This document shows positions 9,093 through 18,357 of a stretch of 64,000 bases of DNA, one piece after another. The notes beneath the pieces are model-generated. The model saw only the letters and a list, made by a program, of their open reading frames with translations, was not told where the DNA came from and did no database searches. Within the stretch, counting starts at the first letter, position 1. Each line of letters begins with the position of its first letter. The stretch is from Buttiauxella ferragutiae (lineage in GTDB: Bacteria; Pseudomonadota; Gammaproteobacteria; Enterobacterales; Enterobacteriaceae), in the NCBI RefSeq assembly GCF_001654915.1, contig NZ_LXEQ01000039.1. One strand, given 5' to 3'. Position numbers and translations under genes: made by a program.

Positions 9093-9788
9093 TTAACCTA
9101 CAACGGCCAAAATAACCGGGAACAGGAACGGGGCAATCAGTGAGGTAATGATGCCGCAGATCACCAGCGCCAATGAGCTAAAAGCCCCTTCCTGGTAATC
9201 AAGTTCCGCGCAGCGAGCGGTGCCGAGGGCATGAGATGCCGTCCCCATCGCAAGACCACGAGACGCCTTAGTGGTAATGTTCATTAAATTCAAAAGGGTA
9301 TGACCAAATACGGCACCCAAAATACCGACAAAAATCACACAGACTGCGCTAATCGCCGGGATCCCACCGATACTGCCACCGACTGCCATTGCGATAGGGG
9401 TGGTCACTGATTTCGGCAAAATCGAAGCGGCAATTTGCGGAGTTGCGCCCATCAGTAATGCCACCGAAGTACCGGTAATCATCGCCACCATGCTGCCAAT
9501 AAAACAGATAGTGATAATGGATTTCCAGCGCGCGCGAATCTGGTGAAGCTGTTCGTAAAGCGGGAAGGCGAGGGCAACAACGGCCGGTTGCAGCAAGTCA
9601 TTTAATACTTTACTGCCTTCGAAATAATGTTCGTAAGGGGTACGGGTCAAGACCAGGATTGGGATTATCACAATCATGGAAATCAGCAACGGGTTCAGAA
9701 CCGGCGATTTATAACGGACAGCAACCTGGCGGGCCAGGAAAAAAGTCGCCAGTGTTAAAGGTAAAGACCACCAAAGATGATGAATCAT
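9093..9788 (-). CDS. yohK: YohK, LrgB-family membrane protein
   Basis: A 231-residue integral membrane protein of the LrgB/CidB family, equal in length to E. coli YohK, with motifs LPKSVTTPIAM and GTASHALGTAR. LrgB proteins pair with small holin-like LrgA partners. Here that partner is YohJ, whose gene overlaps by four bases (ATGA). The transport role in enterics is not settled; export or uptake of small metabolites or murein-hydrolase control has been suggested for relatives. Confidence 0.93.
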   Translation of the reverse strand: MIHHLWWSLPLTLATFFLARQVAVRYKSPVLNPLLISMIVIIPILVLTRTPYEHYFEGSKVLNDLLQPAVVALAFPLYEQLHQIRARWKSIITICFIGSMVAMITGTSVALLMGATPQIAASILPKSVTTPIAMAVGGSIGGIPAISAVCVIFVGILGAVFGHTLLNLMNITTKASRGLAMGTASHALGTARCAELDYQEGAFSSLALVICGIITSLIAPFLFPVILAVVG

Positions 9789-10186
9789 TTTGTCTCACCC
9801 TCGCGTTCGCTCACCACTTTACGCTCGCCATGCATTAACTGGGAACTCCAGCTCACCACCACTAACACCACCAGGGTACTGATAAAACATGAGACCACGA
9901 CAGGGCCAAATTGTTGTTTTATTACATCGACATACTGCATCACACCTACGCCAATCGGCACAAACAGCAGCGCCATGTTACGAATCAATATTTGGCAACC
10001 GGGTTTAACCCATTTGGCAGGGACGATTTGCAGCGACAGCAATACAAACAGAATCAGCATGCCAATAATGCTGCCGGGGATGGTGATAGGAAGCAGTGAC
10101 GAAATGGCAATACCTGCATATAAGCATATGTAAATTAATATAAATGCCCGCAGGTACTGCCATAGTGCGATGAGTGAGTTACGCAT
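9785..10186 (-). CDS. yohJ: YohJ, LrgA/CidA-family holin-like protein
   Basis: A 133-residue protein with four hydrophobic segments and the LrgA-type motif IPGSIIGMLILF. It is the upstream partner of yohK, sharing an ATGA stop-start overlap that implies translational coupling. It matches E. coli YohJ by recall. A good CRP site lies 50-65 bp upstream. Confidence 0.93.
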   Translation of the reverse strand: MRNSLIALWQYLRAFILIYICLYAGIAISSLLPITIPGSIIGMLILFVLLSLQIVPAKWVKPGCQILIRNMALLFVPIGVGVMQYVDVIKQQFGPVVVSCFISTLVVLVVVSWSSQLMHGERKVVSEREGETK

Positions 10187-10235
10187 AGTGATTACCTTTT
10201 AGAAAACGCATTCATCATACAATTAAACTCAAAAA

Positions 10236-10251
10236 TGTGCTACCGGTCACA
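10236..10251. promoter_or_regulatory. CRP site upstream of yohJ
   Basis: TGTGCTACCGGTCACA fits TGTGA-N6-TCACA with one mismatch and lies about 50 bp before the yohJ start. It would place yohJK under cAMP-CRP control. Confidence 0.65.
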
Positions 10252-10282
10252 TCATGAATTATTAGCATACCAAACATTCCTG

Positions 10283-10298
10283 TCTGGAACGTTCCAGA
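10283..10298. promoter_or_regulatory. Perfect 16-bp palindrome upstream of yohJ
   Basis: TCTGGAACGTTCCAGA is an exact palindrome with a central CG, about 100 bp before yohJ and 38 bp beyond the ldtB terminator. It looks like a regulator site, but I cannot name the regulator. Confidence 0.4.
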
Positions 10299-10335
10299 AA
10301 GTTTTGGGCATTATCACAACACATATTTTGAGGAC

Positions 10336-10359
10336 AAAAAAAGCGGCCCGTAGGCCGCT
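10336..10359 (-). terminator. Rho-independent terminator of ldtB
   Basis: On the minus strand AGCGGCC (10353-10359) pairs with GGCCGCT (10342-10348) around a four-base loop and is followed by a run of seven T. It lies 22 bp after the ldtB stop. Confidence 0.9.
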
Positions 10360-10380
10360 CTTCAAAGCTGTAATCTTCGC

Positions 10381-11301
10381 TTAGTTCAAGCGTACCGGCA
10401 TACCGGAACGGCCCTGAATAGCTTGATCCAATACGGTGCTGTCAACGTCAGGCTGAGCGGTAATCGCGGTCACGTTGTTTTTCAGCGTGATAGGGACAAT
10501 CTCAGTGGAGTTGAACTGCGCTTCAGTGGTCGACAGTGGGTTATGCACTTCAATGTAGCGCGTACCATCTGGCTCAACGGTGGCTTTAACCGGTTCGTTG
10601 ATGAACTGAACGCGGGTACCGACCGGCACTTTCTCGAACAGGAATTTGATGTCTTCATTACGCAGACGCACACAACCGTGGCTCACGCGCAGGCCGATAC
10701 CAAAGTTTGCGTTGGTACCGTGAATTGCATACAGACGACCAATGTACAGTGCATACAGACCCATCGGGTTATCCGGGCCAGCTGGAACAACCGCTGGCAG
10801 TGGCGTACCGGCAGCAATATATTCTGCGTGCATTTTCTTCGTTGGCGTCCAGGTTGGGCCCGCTTTCTTACGTTCTACTTTTGTTGTCCAGTTCAGTGGG
10901 GTGTCTTTACCCAACTGGCCGATACCGATTGGCAGCACGATAACCGTGTTGGAGCCAGCAGGGTAATAGTAGAGGCGCATTTCAGCACTGTTAATAACAA
11001 TACCTTCATGGACGGTGTCCGGCAGAATCAGCTGCTGAGGAATATTCAGGATGGTACCAGGCTTTGGCAAATACGGGTCAACACCCGGGTTTGCTTCCAA
11101 CATGTTGGAAAGACCCATCTGGTAACGTGCTGCGAATTCTTCCAGCGGTGCGGTGCTACCTTCAGGAATGGTGACAACCTGGTTTTGACCAATCAAACGG
11201 CTGCCATCAGTAGGCAGAGGATAGGTCACGGCAGAAGCTGTTTTGCTAAAAGACACGACAGCCACAAATGCCAGTAAAATAGTGCGTAGTTTCATATTCA
11301 T
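10381..11301 (-). CDS. ldtB: LdtB (YbiS), L,D-transpeptidase
   Basis: It attaches Braun lipoprotein to peptidoglycan. The protein has a signal peptide (MKLRTILLAFVAVVSFSKTASA), a LysM-like segment (MGLSNMLEANPGVDPYLPKPGTILNIP) and the YkuD catalytic domain with IHGTNANFGIG and the active-site SHGCVRLRN. Starting at MNMKL gives 306 residues, the length of E. coli YbiS; an ATG eight codons upstream is in frame. Neither start has a strong ribosome site. It is divergent from ybiT as in E. coli. Confidence 0.94.
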   Translation of the reverse strand: MNMKLRTILLAFVAVVSFSKTASAVTYPLPTDGSRLIGQNQVVTIPEGSTAPLEEFAARYQMGLSNMLEANPGVDPYLPKPGTILNIPQQLILPDTVHEGIVINSAEMRLYYYPAGSNTVIVLPIGIGQLGKDTPLNWTTKVERKKAGPTWTPTKKMHAEYIAAGTPLPAVVPAGPDNPMGLYALYIGRLYAIHGTNANFGIGLRVSHGCVRLRNEDIKFLFEKVPVGTRVQFINEPVKATVEPDGTRYIEVHNPLSTTEAQFNSTEIVPITLKNNVTAITAQPDVDSTVLDQAIQGRSGMPVRLN

Positions 11302-11533
11302 GGTATGCGAATTATTTACGGCCATGCAGGCTAGTTAGTGAAGAAACGGAGCGGTTTAGCCGCGCATTATATGTGCATTCTCGCGACCAGGGAAATCAGA
11401 TGTGGATTAAATCACATTTTTTTCCATATTGATTATTTTATCGCCAGTGAACAAGCAGGGCGATCTGCACATTGAGTTATGGCATAATGTGCCGGATCTC
11501 ACATCTTAAAACTTCTTTTACCAGGACATCTCT

Positions 11534-13129
11534 GTGCTAGTTTCCAGCAACGTCACAATGCAGTTCGGCAGTAAGCCGCTGTTTGAAAATATTTCTGTCA
11601 AATTTGGCGGCGGCAACCGTTACGGCTTGATCGGCGCTAACGGTAGCGGCAAGTCTACCTTTATGAAGATCCTCGGTGGCGATTTAGAGCCAACGCTGGG
11701 TAACGTTTCACTTGATCCGAACGAACGCCTCGGTAAGTTGCGTCAGGATCAATTCGCCTTTGAAAAATTCACCGTGCTCGACACGGTAATCATGGGCCAC
11801 GCTGAACTCTGGGAAGTAAAAGAAGAGCGCGACCGCATTTACGCGTTACCAGAGATGAGCGAAGAAGACGGCTACAAAGTGGCTGACCTGGAAGTGTTGT
11901 ACGGCGAAATGGACGGTTACACCGCTGAAGCACGCGCGGGCGAACTGCTGTTAGGTGTCGGCATTCCTGTAGAACAACATTACGGCCCGATGAGCGAAGT
12001 TGCTCCAGGCTGGAAACTGCGTGTGTTGCTGGCGCAGGCACTGTTCTCAAACCCAGAAATTCTGCTGCTTGATGAACCGACGAACAACCTGGACATCGAC
12101 ACCATTCGTTGGCTGGAAACCGTGCTGAACGAACGTAACAGCACCATGATCATCATTTCGCACGACCGTCACTTCCTGAACATGGTGTGTACTCACATGG
12201 CGGATCTGGACTACGGCGAACTGCGTGTTTATCCAGGCAACTACGACGAATACATGACGGCAGCAACACAAGTGCGTGAACGCCTGCTGTCTGACAACGC
12301 GAAGAAAAAAGCGCAGATTGCAGACCTGCAATCCTTCGTTAGCCGTTTTAGTGCCAACGCCTCTAAATCTCGCCAGGCGACTTCTCGTGCGCGTCAGATT
12401 GATAAAATCAAACTCGACGAAGTTAAAGCATCCAGCCGTCAGAACCCGTTCATTCGCTTCGAGCAGGACAAGAAACTGTTCCGTAATGCGCTTGAAGTTG
12501 AAGCTATGTCTAAAGGCTTTGATAACGGCCCACTGTTCAAAGGCGTTAACATGCTGCTGGAAGTGGGTGAAAAACTGGCGATTCTGGGTACCAACGGCGT
12601 GGGTAAAACCACTCTGCTTAAAACCCTGGTTGCTGAACTGACTCCAGACGCAGGTACTGTGAAGTGGTCTGAGAATGTGCAAATCGGCTATTACGCGCAG
12701 GATCACGAATACGAATTCGAAAATGACCTGACGGTGTTCGACTGGATGAGCCAGTGGATGCAGGAAGGCGACGACGAGCAAGCGGTGCGCAGCATTCTTG
12801 GCCGTCTGCTGTTCAGCCAGGATGACATCAAAAAGCCTGCTAAAGTGCTTTCCGGTGGTGAAAAAGGCCGCATGTTGTTTGGTAAGTTAATGATGGAACG
12901 CCCGAACGTTCTGGTGATGGATGAACCTACCAACCACCTGGATATGGAATCTATCGAGTCGCTGAACATGGCGCTGGAAATGTACCCAGGCACGCTGATC
13001 TTCGTTTCTCACGACCGTGAGTTTGTTAGCTCGCTGGCAACGCGTGTGATTGAGATTACCCCAGAGCGTGTGATTGACTTTACCGGCGGGTATGAAGATT
13101 ACCTGCGCAGTAAAGGCATTGACGGTTAA
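11534..13129 (+). CDS. ybiT: YbiT, ABC-F family ATPase
   Basis: A soluble ABC-F protein with two ATPase domains and no membrane part (531 residues). The first domain has Walker A GANGSGKS and Walker B ILLLDEPTNNLD. The charged linker follows at about residues 240-310. The second domain has GTNGVGKT, signature LSGGEKGR and VMDEPTNHLD. ABC-F proteins act on ribosomes; YbiT's exact role is not settled. It starts with GTG, with AGGA upstream, as E. coli YbiT aligns. A REP pair and a strong terminator follow. Confidence 0.95.
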   Translation: MLVSSNVTMQFGSKPLFENISVKFGGGNRYGLIGANGSGKSTFMKILGGDLEPTLGNVSLDPNERLGKLRQDQFAFEKFTVLDTVIMGHAELWEVKEERDRIYALPEMSEEDGYKVADLEVLYGEMDGYTAEARAGELLLGVGIPVEQHYGPMSEVAPGWKLRVLLAQALFSNPEILLLDEPTNNLDIDTIRWLETVLNERNSTMIIISHDRHFLNMVCTHMADLDYGELRVYPGNYDEYMTAATQVRERLLSDNAKKKAQIADLQSFVSRFSANASKSRQATSRARQIDKIKLDEVKASSRQNPFIRFEQDKKLFRNALEVEAMSKGFDNGPLFKGVNMLLEVGEKLAILGTNGVGKTTLLKTLVAELTPDAGTVKWSENVQIGYYAQDHEYEFENDLTVFDWMSQWMQEGDDEQAVRSILGRLLFSQDDIKKPAKVLSGGEKGRMLFGKLMMERPNVLVMDEPTNHLDMESIESLNMALEMYPGTLIFVSHDREFVSSLATRVIEITPERVIDFTGGYEDYLRSKGIDG

Positions 13130-13142
13130 TTTAGTTTTGTAG

Positions 13143-13209
13143 GGTGGATAAGCGGTAGCGTCATCCACCATTTGCACCTGATTGTCGGATGACCCTGCGC
13201 TTATCCGAC
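13143..13209. repeat. REP/BIME pair after ybiT
   Basis: Two palindromic units lie back to back: GGTGGAT ... ATCCACC (13143-13169) and GTCGGAT ... ATCCGAC (13184-13209), each with the TAAGCG or GCGCTTA core. This is the usual REP (BIME) arrangement between convergent genes. Confidence 0.8.
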
Positions 13210-13236
13210 CTACGAAATAGCTTCGTCAGCAGTTTT

Positions 13237-13260
13237 AAACCGCCTTTCGGCGGTTTTTTT
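13237..13260. terminator. Bidirectional terminator between ybiT and the GH31 gene
   Basis: AAACCGCC (13237-13244) pairs with GGCGGTTT (13249-13256) over a four-base loop, followed by T residues to 13260. The A-run on the other side allows use by the converging minus-strand gene that ends at 13266. Confidence 0.9.
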
Positions 13261-13265
13261 ATATC

Positions 13266-15629
13266 TTAAATCTTCAATAAATCCTGCTCAACGCCATCAA
13301 CAACCAAACGGCGTTTTTCCCCAGCAGGAAGCGTCAACTTCATCTCGCTCCATGCCGGTTGATAATCCCCTTTACGGCTAAACGACACATGAATCTCATC
13401 TGCCGTACAGCGAATTTCCCAGCTCAGCCACAACGCATTACCTTGCTGATAACCCCATGACTCGCCGTCGTCTTCAAACAGGCTGCCGTGTGAAACGCCA
13501 GTCCCTTGCAACGGATACACTTTCAACTCGCGCACATTATCAGCGCTTGCTAACACATGCGTAATGCGTGCAGAGTGCGGCAGGGCAGCACCGGCGCGTA
13601 CCAGCAGCGGCAGGCGTTCTAGCGGAGCATCAACCACAATTGTCTGGCCGCCGCTATACCACTGGCCGGTGTAGTAATCGTACCAACCCGCGCCGTTTTC
13701 TGGCAGCCAGATTTCGCGCTCGCGTTGGCCTTCTTCCACCACACTTGCGACCAGCAAATCACGGCCCAGCATAAAGTCATCACACTCTTCGAAGGTTTTC
13801 GCGTCGTGCTCATGATCAAGGAAGGTGGAGCGCAGCATCGGTTCGTCGTCAGCATGGGCTTGCCACAGCAGCGTGTAGAAATACGGTAGCAGGCGATAGC
13901 GTGTTTCAATCGCGCTACGGATTGCCGGAGTCACACTTGCGTACATCCACGGCTCGTTGACAGTCTGGTCATCATTCCATGAGTGAATGGTGAAGCGCGG
14001 GTGCATCACGCCATTTTGTACCCAACGGACAAACAGCTCGGCATCTGGTTTGTCGCCAGAGAAACCGCCGACGTCATGCCCGACGTTATACAAACCTGAC
14101 AGGCTCATGCCCACGCCCATACGAGTGTTGTAGCGCAGCGTATTCCAGTTGGTGCGGTTATCGCCGCTCCAGGTTTGCACGTAACGCTGCATCCCGGCGC
14201 AACCTGAACGCGAAATCAAATACGGGCGTTTTTCCGGTGCAAAGGCTTGTTGTGCTTCGAGTGAGGCACGCATCATCAACAGCGGCATGACCGGGCGAAT
14301 ATTTTTGATGGCGATTTCCTGGCCAAAGCCGTAGCAACGTGCTTCGCCATCCCACACTTCGTATTCGTTGTTATCGTTCCAGGTGGAGTCGATACCCATT
14401 TCCAGCAGTTGCGTAGTGACGCCGTTTTGCCACCATTTGACCGTTGCCGGGTTGGTGAAATCGAGGTGTGAACCTTCATCGTCCCAGAAGATCGAGCGTT
14501 CCGGGCTATCTTGCTCGGAATCTTTAATAAACAGACCTTGCTCAACCACTTCCTGATAACGAGGATGATCCTGCAACAGGCACGGCTTAATGTTCGCCGC
14601 CAGTTTGATGCCCGCATCGTGGAATGCCTGGCTCATCACTTTTGGTTGCGGCACTTTGTCGTAGTTCCAGTTGAACACATAACGCTTGTTTTTGATGGAA
14701 GTGTAGCCCGATGACAACTGGAACGAATCGCATGGGATCGCATGCTCGTTACATAGTTTGATAAAACTCATCAGCTGGTTTTGCGCATCAGGTGCATCGG
14801 TGTAATGCATGGTTGAGCCGCTGTAACCGAGGCTCCATTTCGGGCCAAACAGTGTTTTACCCGTCAGGCGTACAAACGCTTTGGTGACATCTAAAACCTG
14901 AGGGCCGAGGAACAAGTAGTAATCGACATCGCCAGACTCTGCCTGCCAGCGGCGATACGGCAGGTGATAGTTGTCAATTTCGTTACCCAAATCCAGCCAG
15001 CAACTGCTCAGGTTGTCGTAAAACATCCCGAAGCTCACATCCGGACGGCGCGTGATGGTAAACGGAATATGCTTGTACAGCGGGTCAGTGGATTCCGCGT
15101 TGTAACCCATCGCATCCAGGTTACGCATTTCGTAGCGTTTACCGGTACGCTGCAACGGGCCAGCTTTTTCGCCCAGGCCGTAATAACGTTCTTCTTTGAA
15201 GCGGCGCTGATAATGCGCCACGCCATCGCCATGGGCGTTCAGCAGATAAGCGCTGGTTGGGCGGTCGCTTGCCAGCAATTGCCACTGGGAATTCTGATTC
15301 AGATATTCCCACTCCAGCCACAGCGGCTGGTGAACAGTGACGCGCAGTTTATCGGTGCTGATGCGCAGAGTGTCATCTAATTCTTCTACCGTGAAACCAG
15401 GCAGAGCGAAACCTTGCAGGCTTTCACGGTCGCGGCCTTCCCACGGCACATCACTTTCTGGCGCAATGCTCCAGGTGCGGTTCAGTGCCAGTTTGTTTTC
15501 GCGCTTAATCAGCACGCGGAACATGCCTTGCTCCAGCACGAACAAATTCAGGCGATGTTTCCCATCCACGCTTAACTCAACGTGGTTGGCATCAGATTTT
15601 AATAGTGTCCAGGTTTTCAACGTTTTCAT
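13266..15629 (-). CDS. GH31 family alpha-glucosidase
   Basis: A 787-residue cytoplasmic glycoside hydrolase of family 31, no signal peptide. The nucleophile motif WNDNNEYE is present with Asp419. Other family landmarks are the YGLGEKAGPLQR turn in the N-terminal beta domain, KWSLGYSGST at the start of the barrel, the acid/base region TWSGDNRTNW and HDVGGF. An alpha-1,4- or alpha-1,6-glucosidase activity is likely; the true substrate is unknown. It is not the E. coli YicI type by sequence. The MFS transporter gene lies upstream with an 18-bp gap, so the two form an operon facing a LacI-family regulator. Confidence 0.85.
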   Translation of the reverse strand: MKTLKTWTLLKSDANHVELSVDGKHRLNLFVLEQGMFRVLIKRENKLALNRTWSIAPESDVPWEGRDRESLQGFALPGFTVEELDDTLRISTDKLRVTVHQPLWLEWEYLNQNSQWQLLASDRPTSAYLLNAHGDGVAHYQRRFKEERYYGLGEKAGPLQRTGKRYEMRNLDAMGYNAESTDPLYKHIPFTITRRPDVSFGMFYDNLSSCWLDLGNEIDNYHLPYRRWQAESGDVDYYLFLGPQVLDVTKAFVRLTGKTLFGPKWSLGYSGSTMHYTDAPDAQNQLMSFIKLCNEHAIPCDSFQLSSGYTSIKNKRYVFNWNYDKVPQPKVMSQAFHDAGIKLAANIKPCLLQDHPRYQEVVEQGLFIKDSEQDSPERSIFWDDEGSHLDFTNPATVKWWQNGVTTQLLEMGIDSTWNDNNEYEVWDGEARCYGFGQEIAIKNIRPVMPLLMMRASLEAQQAFAPEKRPYLISRSGCAGMQRYVQTWSGDNRTNWNTLRYNTRMGVGMSLSGLYNVGHDVGGFSGDKPDAELFVRWVQNGVMHPRFTIHSWNDDQTVNEPWMYASVTPAIRSAIETRYRLLPYFYTLLWQAHADDEPMLRSTFLDHEHDAKTFEECDDFMLGRDLLVASVVEEGQREREIWLPENGAGWYDYYTGQWYSGGQTIVVDAPLERLPLLVRAGAALPHSARITHVLASADNVRELKVYPLQGTGVSHGSLFEDDGESWGYQQGNALWLSWEIRCTADEIHVSFSRKGDYQPAWSEMKLTLPAGEKRRLVVDGVEQDLLKI

Positions 15630-15646
15630 CGTTCACAATCCATCTA

Positions 15647-16948
15647 TCAGGCGCGCTTAGTGCGGCGTTCAGCAATAAAAGAAACCAGGAATACAGCGCC
15701 AATCAGGTCAAAGAAGCCCATGGCGATAAACAGCGGGTTGTAGCCAATTTTGTCGGCGGTGACGCCAATCAACAGTGAGAATAAGAAGCTGGCGATCCAG
15801 GCCGCAGAACCGCGCATGCCGTTGACCGTCGCCATCTGGCCTTTATCAAAGGAGTCCACAACCAGCGCACTCAACATGCAGGAAATAATCTGGTGCCCGA
15901 AGCCACCAATCGAAATCAATGCAATGGTGACGTACGGATCTTTAGTGATGGCAACCAGTGCCAGCGAGATCATCAGGAAAGCCCCGGTCACCGAACTGGC
16001 GACGATGGAGTTGGTACGTGAGTAACCAAACCAGCGGGTATAAAGCTTGGTCAGATAGCCACTTGCCACGCTGCCGAGGTCGGCGGCGAGGAACGGCAGC
16101 CAGGCGAACATGGCAATTTGTTTGAGATCCATTCCACGTTCGTTTGCCAGATACAGCGGAACCCAGAAGCTCAACACTGCCCATGCCGGTTCGGCCATAA
16201 AAGCAGGGATAGCAATACCGTAGAAACGCTTGTTTTTGCCGACGGTTTTCAGTGCAGTCAGGAAAGGCAGTTTCACCGCAGCAGGTTCGTTATCTTGTTT
16301 GATGAACTCCAGTTCTTCTTTGCTGAGGTTCGGGTGCTGTTCCGGGTTGTGATAGAACATCCACCACAAAATAACCCACAACATGGCTAACACGCCGGTG
16401 AACATAAATGCGCCCTGCCAGCCGAAAGAGGCATGCGCAAAATAGACAATTGGCGGTGCCAGCATGGCACCAATCGAGAAACCAACGCCTGCCCAACCCG
16501 CAGCAATAGGGCGCTCTTTTTTCGGGAACCATTCGCCAATCGTTTTGGCGTTAGCTGGGGTTGCCGCAGCTTCAGCACCTCCCATAAAGAAGCGCAAAAT
16601 AGCCAGATGCAGCCAGCTTCCGGCACCTGCGTGCATGATGCACACTACCGCCCAAAGACCTGCGCAAATTAAGAAGCCCAGCTTGAGGCCGATTACGTCA
16701 ATCAGCCAGCCACAAATTGGTTGGAAGAGGGTATAAGCAAGCTGGAATGAAGCGACAATCCAGGAATATTGTTCAGTGGTAATACCAAGACTGGTTTTCA
16801 GCTCTGGAGCCAAAATACCCAGTGAGTTCCGGGTAATGTAGTTAACGGTAACGCCTAACAAGAACAGCACCAGAACCCACCAACGCAGGTTGCGGATGGT
16901 GCGCCTGCCCTTTACGGCAGTGACACCCGGATTAATGCCATGACTCAT
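15647..16948 (-). CDS. MFS transporter, anion:cation symporter family (ExuT/GudP-like)
   Basis: A 433-residue transporter with twelve predicted membrane segments. It has the sugar-acid symporter pattern of the ACS family (NYITRNSLGILAPEL, WLIDVIGLKLGF, GEWFPKKERPIAAG). The start at 16948 is chosen because GGAGA stands six bases before it; a GTG four codons upstream overlaps that ribosome site. It probably imports the substrate, or a product precursor, of the adjacent GH31 enzyme. ACS members mostly carry sugar acids, which hints at an acidic or modified glycoside, but this is inference. Confidence 0.85.
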   Translation of the reverse strand: MSHGINPGVTAVKGRRTIRNLRWWVLVLFLLGVTVNYITRNSLGILAPELKTSLGITTEQYSWIVASFQLAYTLFQPICGWLIDVIGLKLGFLICAGLWAVVCIMHAGAGSWLHLAILRFFMGGAEAAATPANAKTIGEWFPKKERPIAAGWAGVGFSIGAMLAPPIVYFAHASFGWQGAFMFTGVLAMLWVILWWMFYHNPEQHPNLSKEELEFIKQDNEPAAVKLPFLTALKTVGKNKRFYGIAIPAFMAEPAWAVLSFWVPLYLANERGMDLKQIAMFAWLPFLAADLGSVASGYLTKLYTRWFGYSRTNSIVASSVTGAFLMISLALVAITKDPYVTIALISIGGFGHQIISCMLSALVVDSFDKGQMATVNGMRGSAAWIASFLFSLLIGVTADKIGYNPLFIAMGFFDLIGAVFLVSFIAERRTKRA

Positions 16949-17126
16949 GTCGTTCTCCACGAAGCAGCTGTATCTATCGGAAAAATTTATCCATTCATTG
17001 ATTGAATAAATTTGTATCTCATTGATTAATAATTATTTTAATGAATGCTTGCCAAGAAATAGCAGGTTCAATCTCGGCAATGGAGAAAGCGTAGAGCAGC
17101 AAGAACATTCGCAATAGCGACTTCGG

Positions 17127-17218
17127 TGCAAAAATTTTCATTTGAAAGCCAATTACGTGCGTTCGATAACGAAAAAACCAGTAATAAAGCCCTACAATTT
17201 GTCGTGAAAATTTTTTCA
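17127..17218. promoter_or_regulatory. Two AT-rich palindromes in the divergent promoter region
   Basis: TGCAAAAATTTTCA (17127-17140) and TGAAAATTTTTTCA (17205-17218) are related palindromes 78 bp apart, close to a whole number of helical turns. They lie between the MFS-GH31 operon and the LacI-type gene and are candidate operators for that regulator. They lack the usual central CG of LacI-family sites, so the assignment is tentative. Confidence 0.35.
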
Positions 17219-17244
17219 TTGCCAAAATGGGCATAGATCACATA

Positions 17245-18318
17245 ATGAGTAAAAAGCTAAAAATCACTGAAATTGCAGCAGAAACAGGGCTCTCCATCAG
17301 TACGGTTTCCCGCGTGCTGGCCGGGAAATCGAATACCAGCGAACTGGCCCGGCAACAGGTGCTCAACTGCGCCGAGCGAAAAGGCGTGCTTGAGGGCATG
17401 GCGGCGGGGCGTATGTTACTTAACAGCCTGGTCGTTTTTGCGCCGCAGCGTGCATTTGATGAGCGATCTGACGTTTTTTATTATCGCGTCACCCAGGGGC
17501 TGAGCAAGGCGCTGATACCCCATGAAGTGCGGCTGCGTTACTGCGCGCTGGAAGAAAACGACAGCGACGCCAACATGTTCCTGAGCAAAATGAATGAGCC
17601 AGAAACGGAAGCGGCGATCTTACTGGGCATTGACGATCCGCACATTCACGATCTGGCAGTCGATCTCGGTAAGCCTTGCGTGTTGATCAACTGCCGTGAC
17701 CGCAAAATGCGTTTGCCGGGAGTGGCACCGGATCACCAGTTAATTGGCGACTTTGCCGCGAGTTATCTGTTTGAACAGGGCCATAAAGAGATCGTCACTT
17801 TGCTGTGCTTACGGCGCTATACCATGGAGTTGCGTCTTGCCGGTATTCGCGATGCCTGGGAGGCCAGCAACCTGCAATTTGATGACGCACGCCACCTGAT
17901 TACCGCGCAAAGTTTCAGCTCCAAAGAGAGTGAAAAGTTAATCAGCGAATTTCTGGAAAACACGCCGCGCCAGCAGTTACCCACGGCTTTTTTGGTGGGT
18001 GGCGATTTTATGGCGGCAGGAGTGGTCAGTGCGCTGCAAAACGCGGGTTTGCGCGTGCCGCATGACATTTCGGTAATGAGTATCGACGGTTTTAATCTGG
18101 CTGCAATCCACGATGTGCCGCTAACTTCGGTACACGTCCCACGCGACCAGTTAGGCGAAGAAGCGGTGCATATTCTCCAACAGCGTTTAATCCGCCCGGA
18201 TGCGCCGGTGGGGAATTTATTGCTCAATGGAATGTTGGTGGTGCGTGATTCAGTGCGCCGTATTCGCCCGAATAAAAACCATACGGCGGTCAGCAGCGTG
18301 GGGCTTTATGACGAGTGA
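17245..18318 (+). CDS. LacI-family transcriptional regulator of the GH31/MFS locus
   Basis: A 357-residue repressor-type protein. The N-terminal helix-turn-helix reads LKITEIAAETGLSISTVSRVLAGKS, followed by a sugar-binding-like domain (DHQLIGDFAASYLFEQGHKEI, DISVMSIDGFN). The start at 17245 begins the protein just before the helix-turn-helix; an in-frame ATG six codons earlier is possible. It is divergent from the MFS-GH31 operon and most likely controls it in response to a sugar. Confidence 0.85.
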   Translation: MSKKLKITEIAAETGLSISTVSRVLAGKSNTSELARQQVLNCAERKGVLEGMAAGRMLLNSLVVFAPQRAFDERSDVFYYRVTQGLSKALIPHEVRLRYCALEENDSDANMFLSKMNEPETEAAILLGIDDPHIHDLAVDLGKPCVLINCRDRKMRLPGVAPDHQLIGDFAASYLFEQGHKEIVTLLCLRRYTMELRLAGIRDAWEASNLQFDDARHLITAQSFSSKESEKLISEFLENTPRQQLPTAFLVGGDFMAAGVVSALQNAGLRVPHDISVMSIDGFNLAAIHDVPLTSVHVPRDQLGEEAVHILQQRLIRPDAPVGNLLLNGMLVVRDSVRRIRPNKNHTAVSSVGLYDE

Positions 18319-18321
18319 AAG

Positions 18322-18350
18322 CTGCACACCTCAGATTGCGAGGTGTGCAG
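18322..18350. terminator. Long hairpin between the regulator and the fimbrial operon
   Basis: CTGCACACCTC (18322-18332) pairs exactly with GAGGTGTGCAG (18340-18350) around a seven-base loop. It lies between two convergent genes (stops at 18318 and 18358). There is no long T-tract, so strength is uncertain, but an 11-bp perfect stem in this position is probably a shared terminator. Confidence 0.65.
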
Positions 18351-18357
18351 TAATCAA

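Noticed and set aside
10423..11277. A 284-codon frame antisense to ldtB
   Set aside because: It lies wholly within a well-supported gene on the other strand and has no family features.
12047..12781. A 244-codon frame antisense to ybiT
   Set aside because: It is a shadow frame over conserved ABC-F sequence with no ribosome site.
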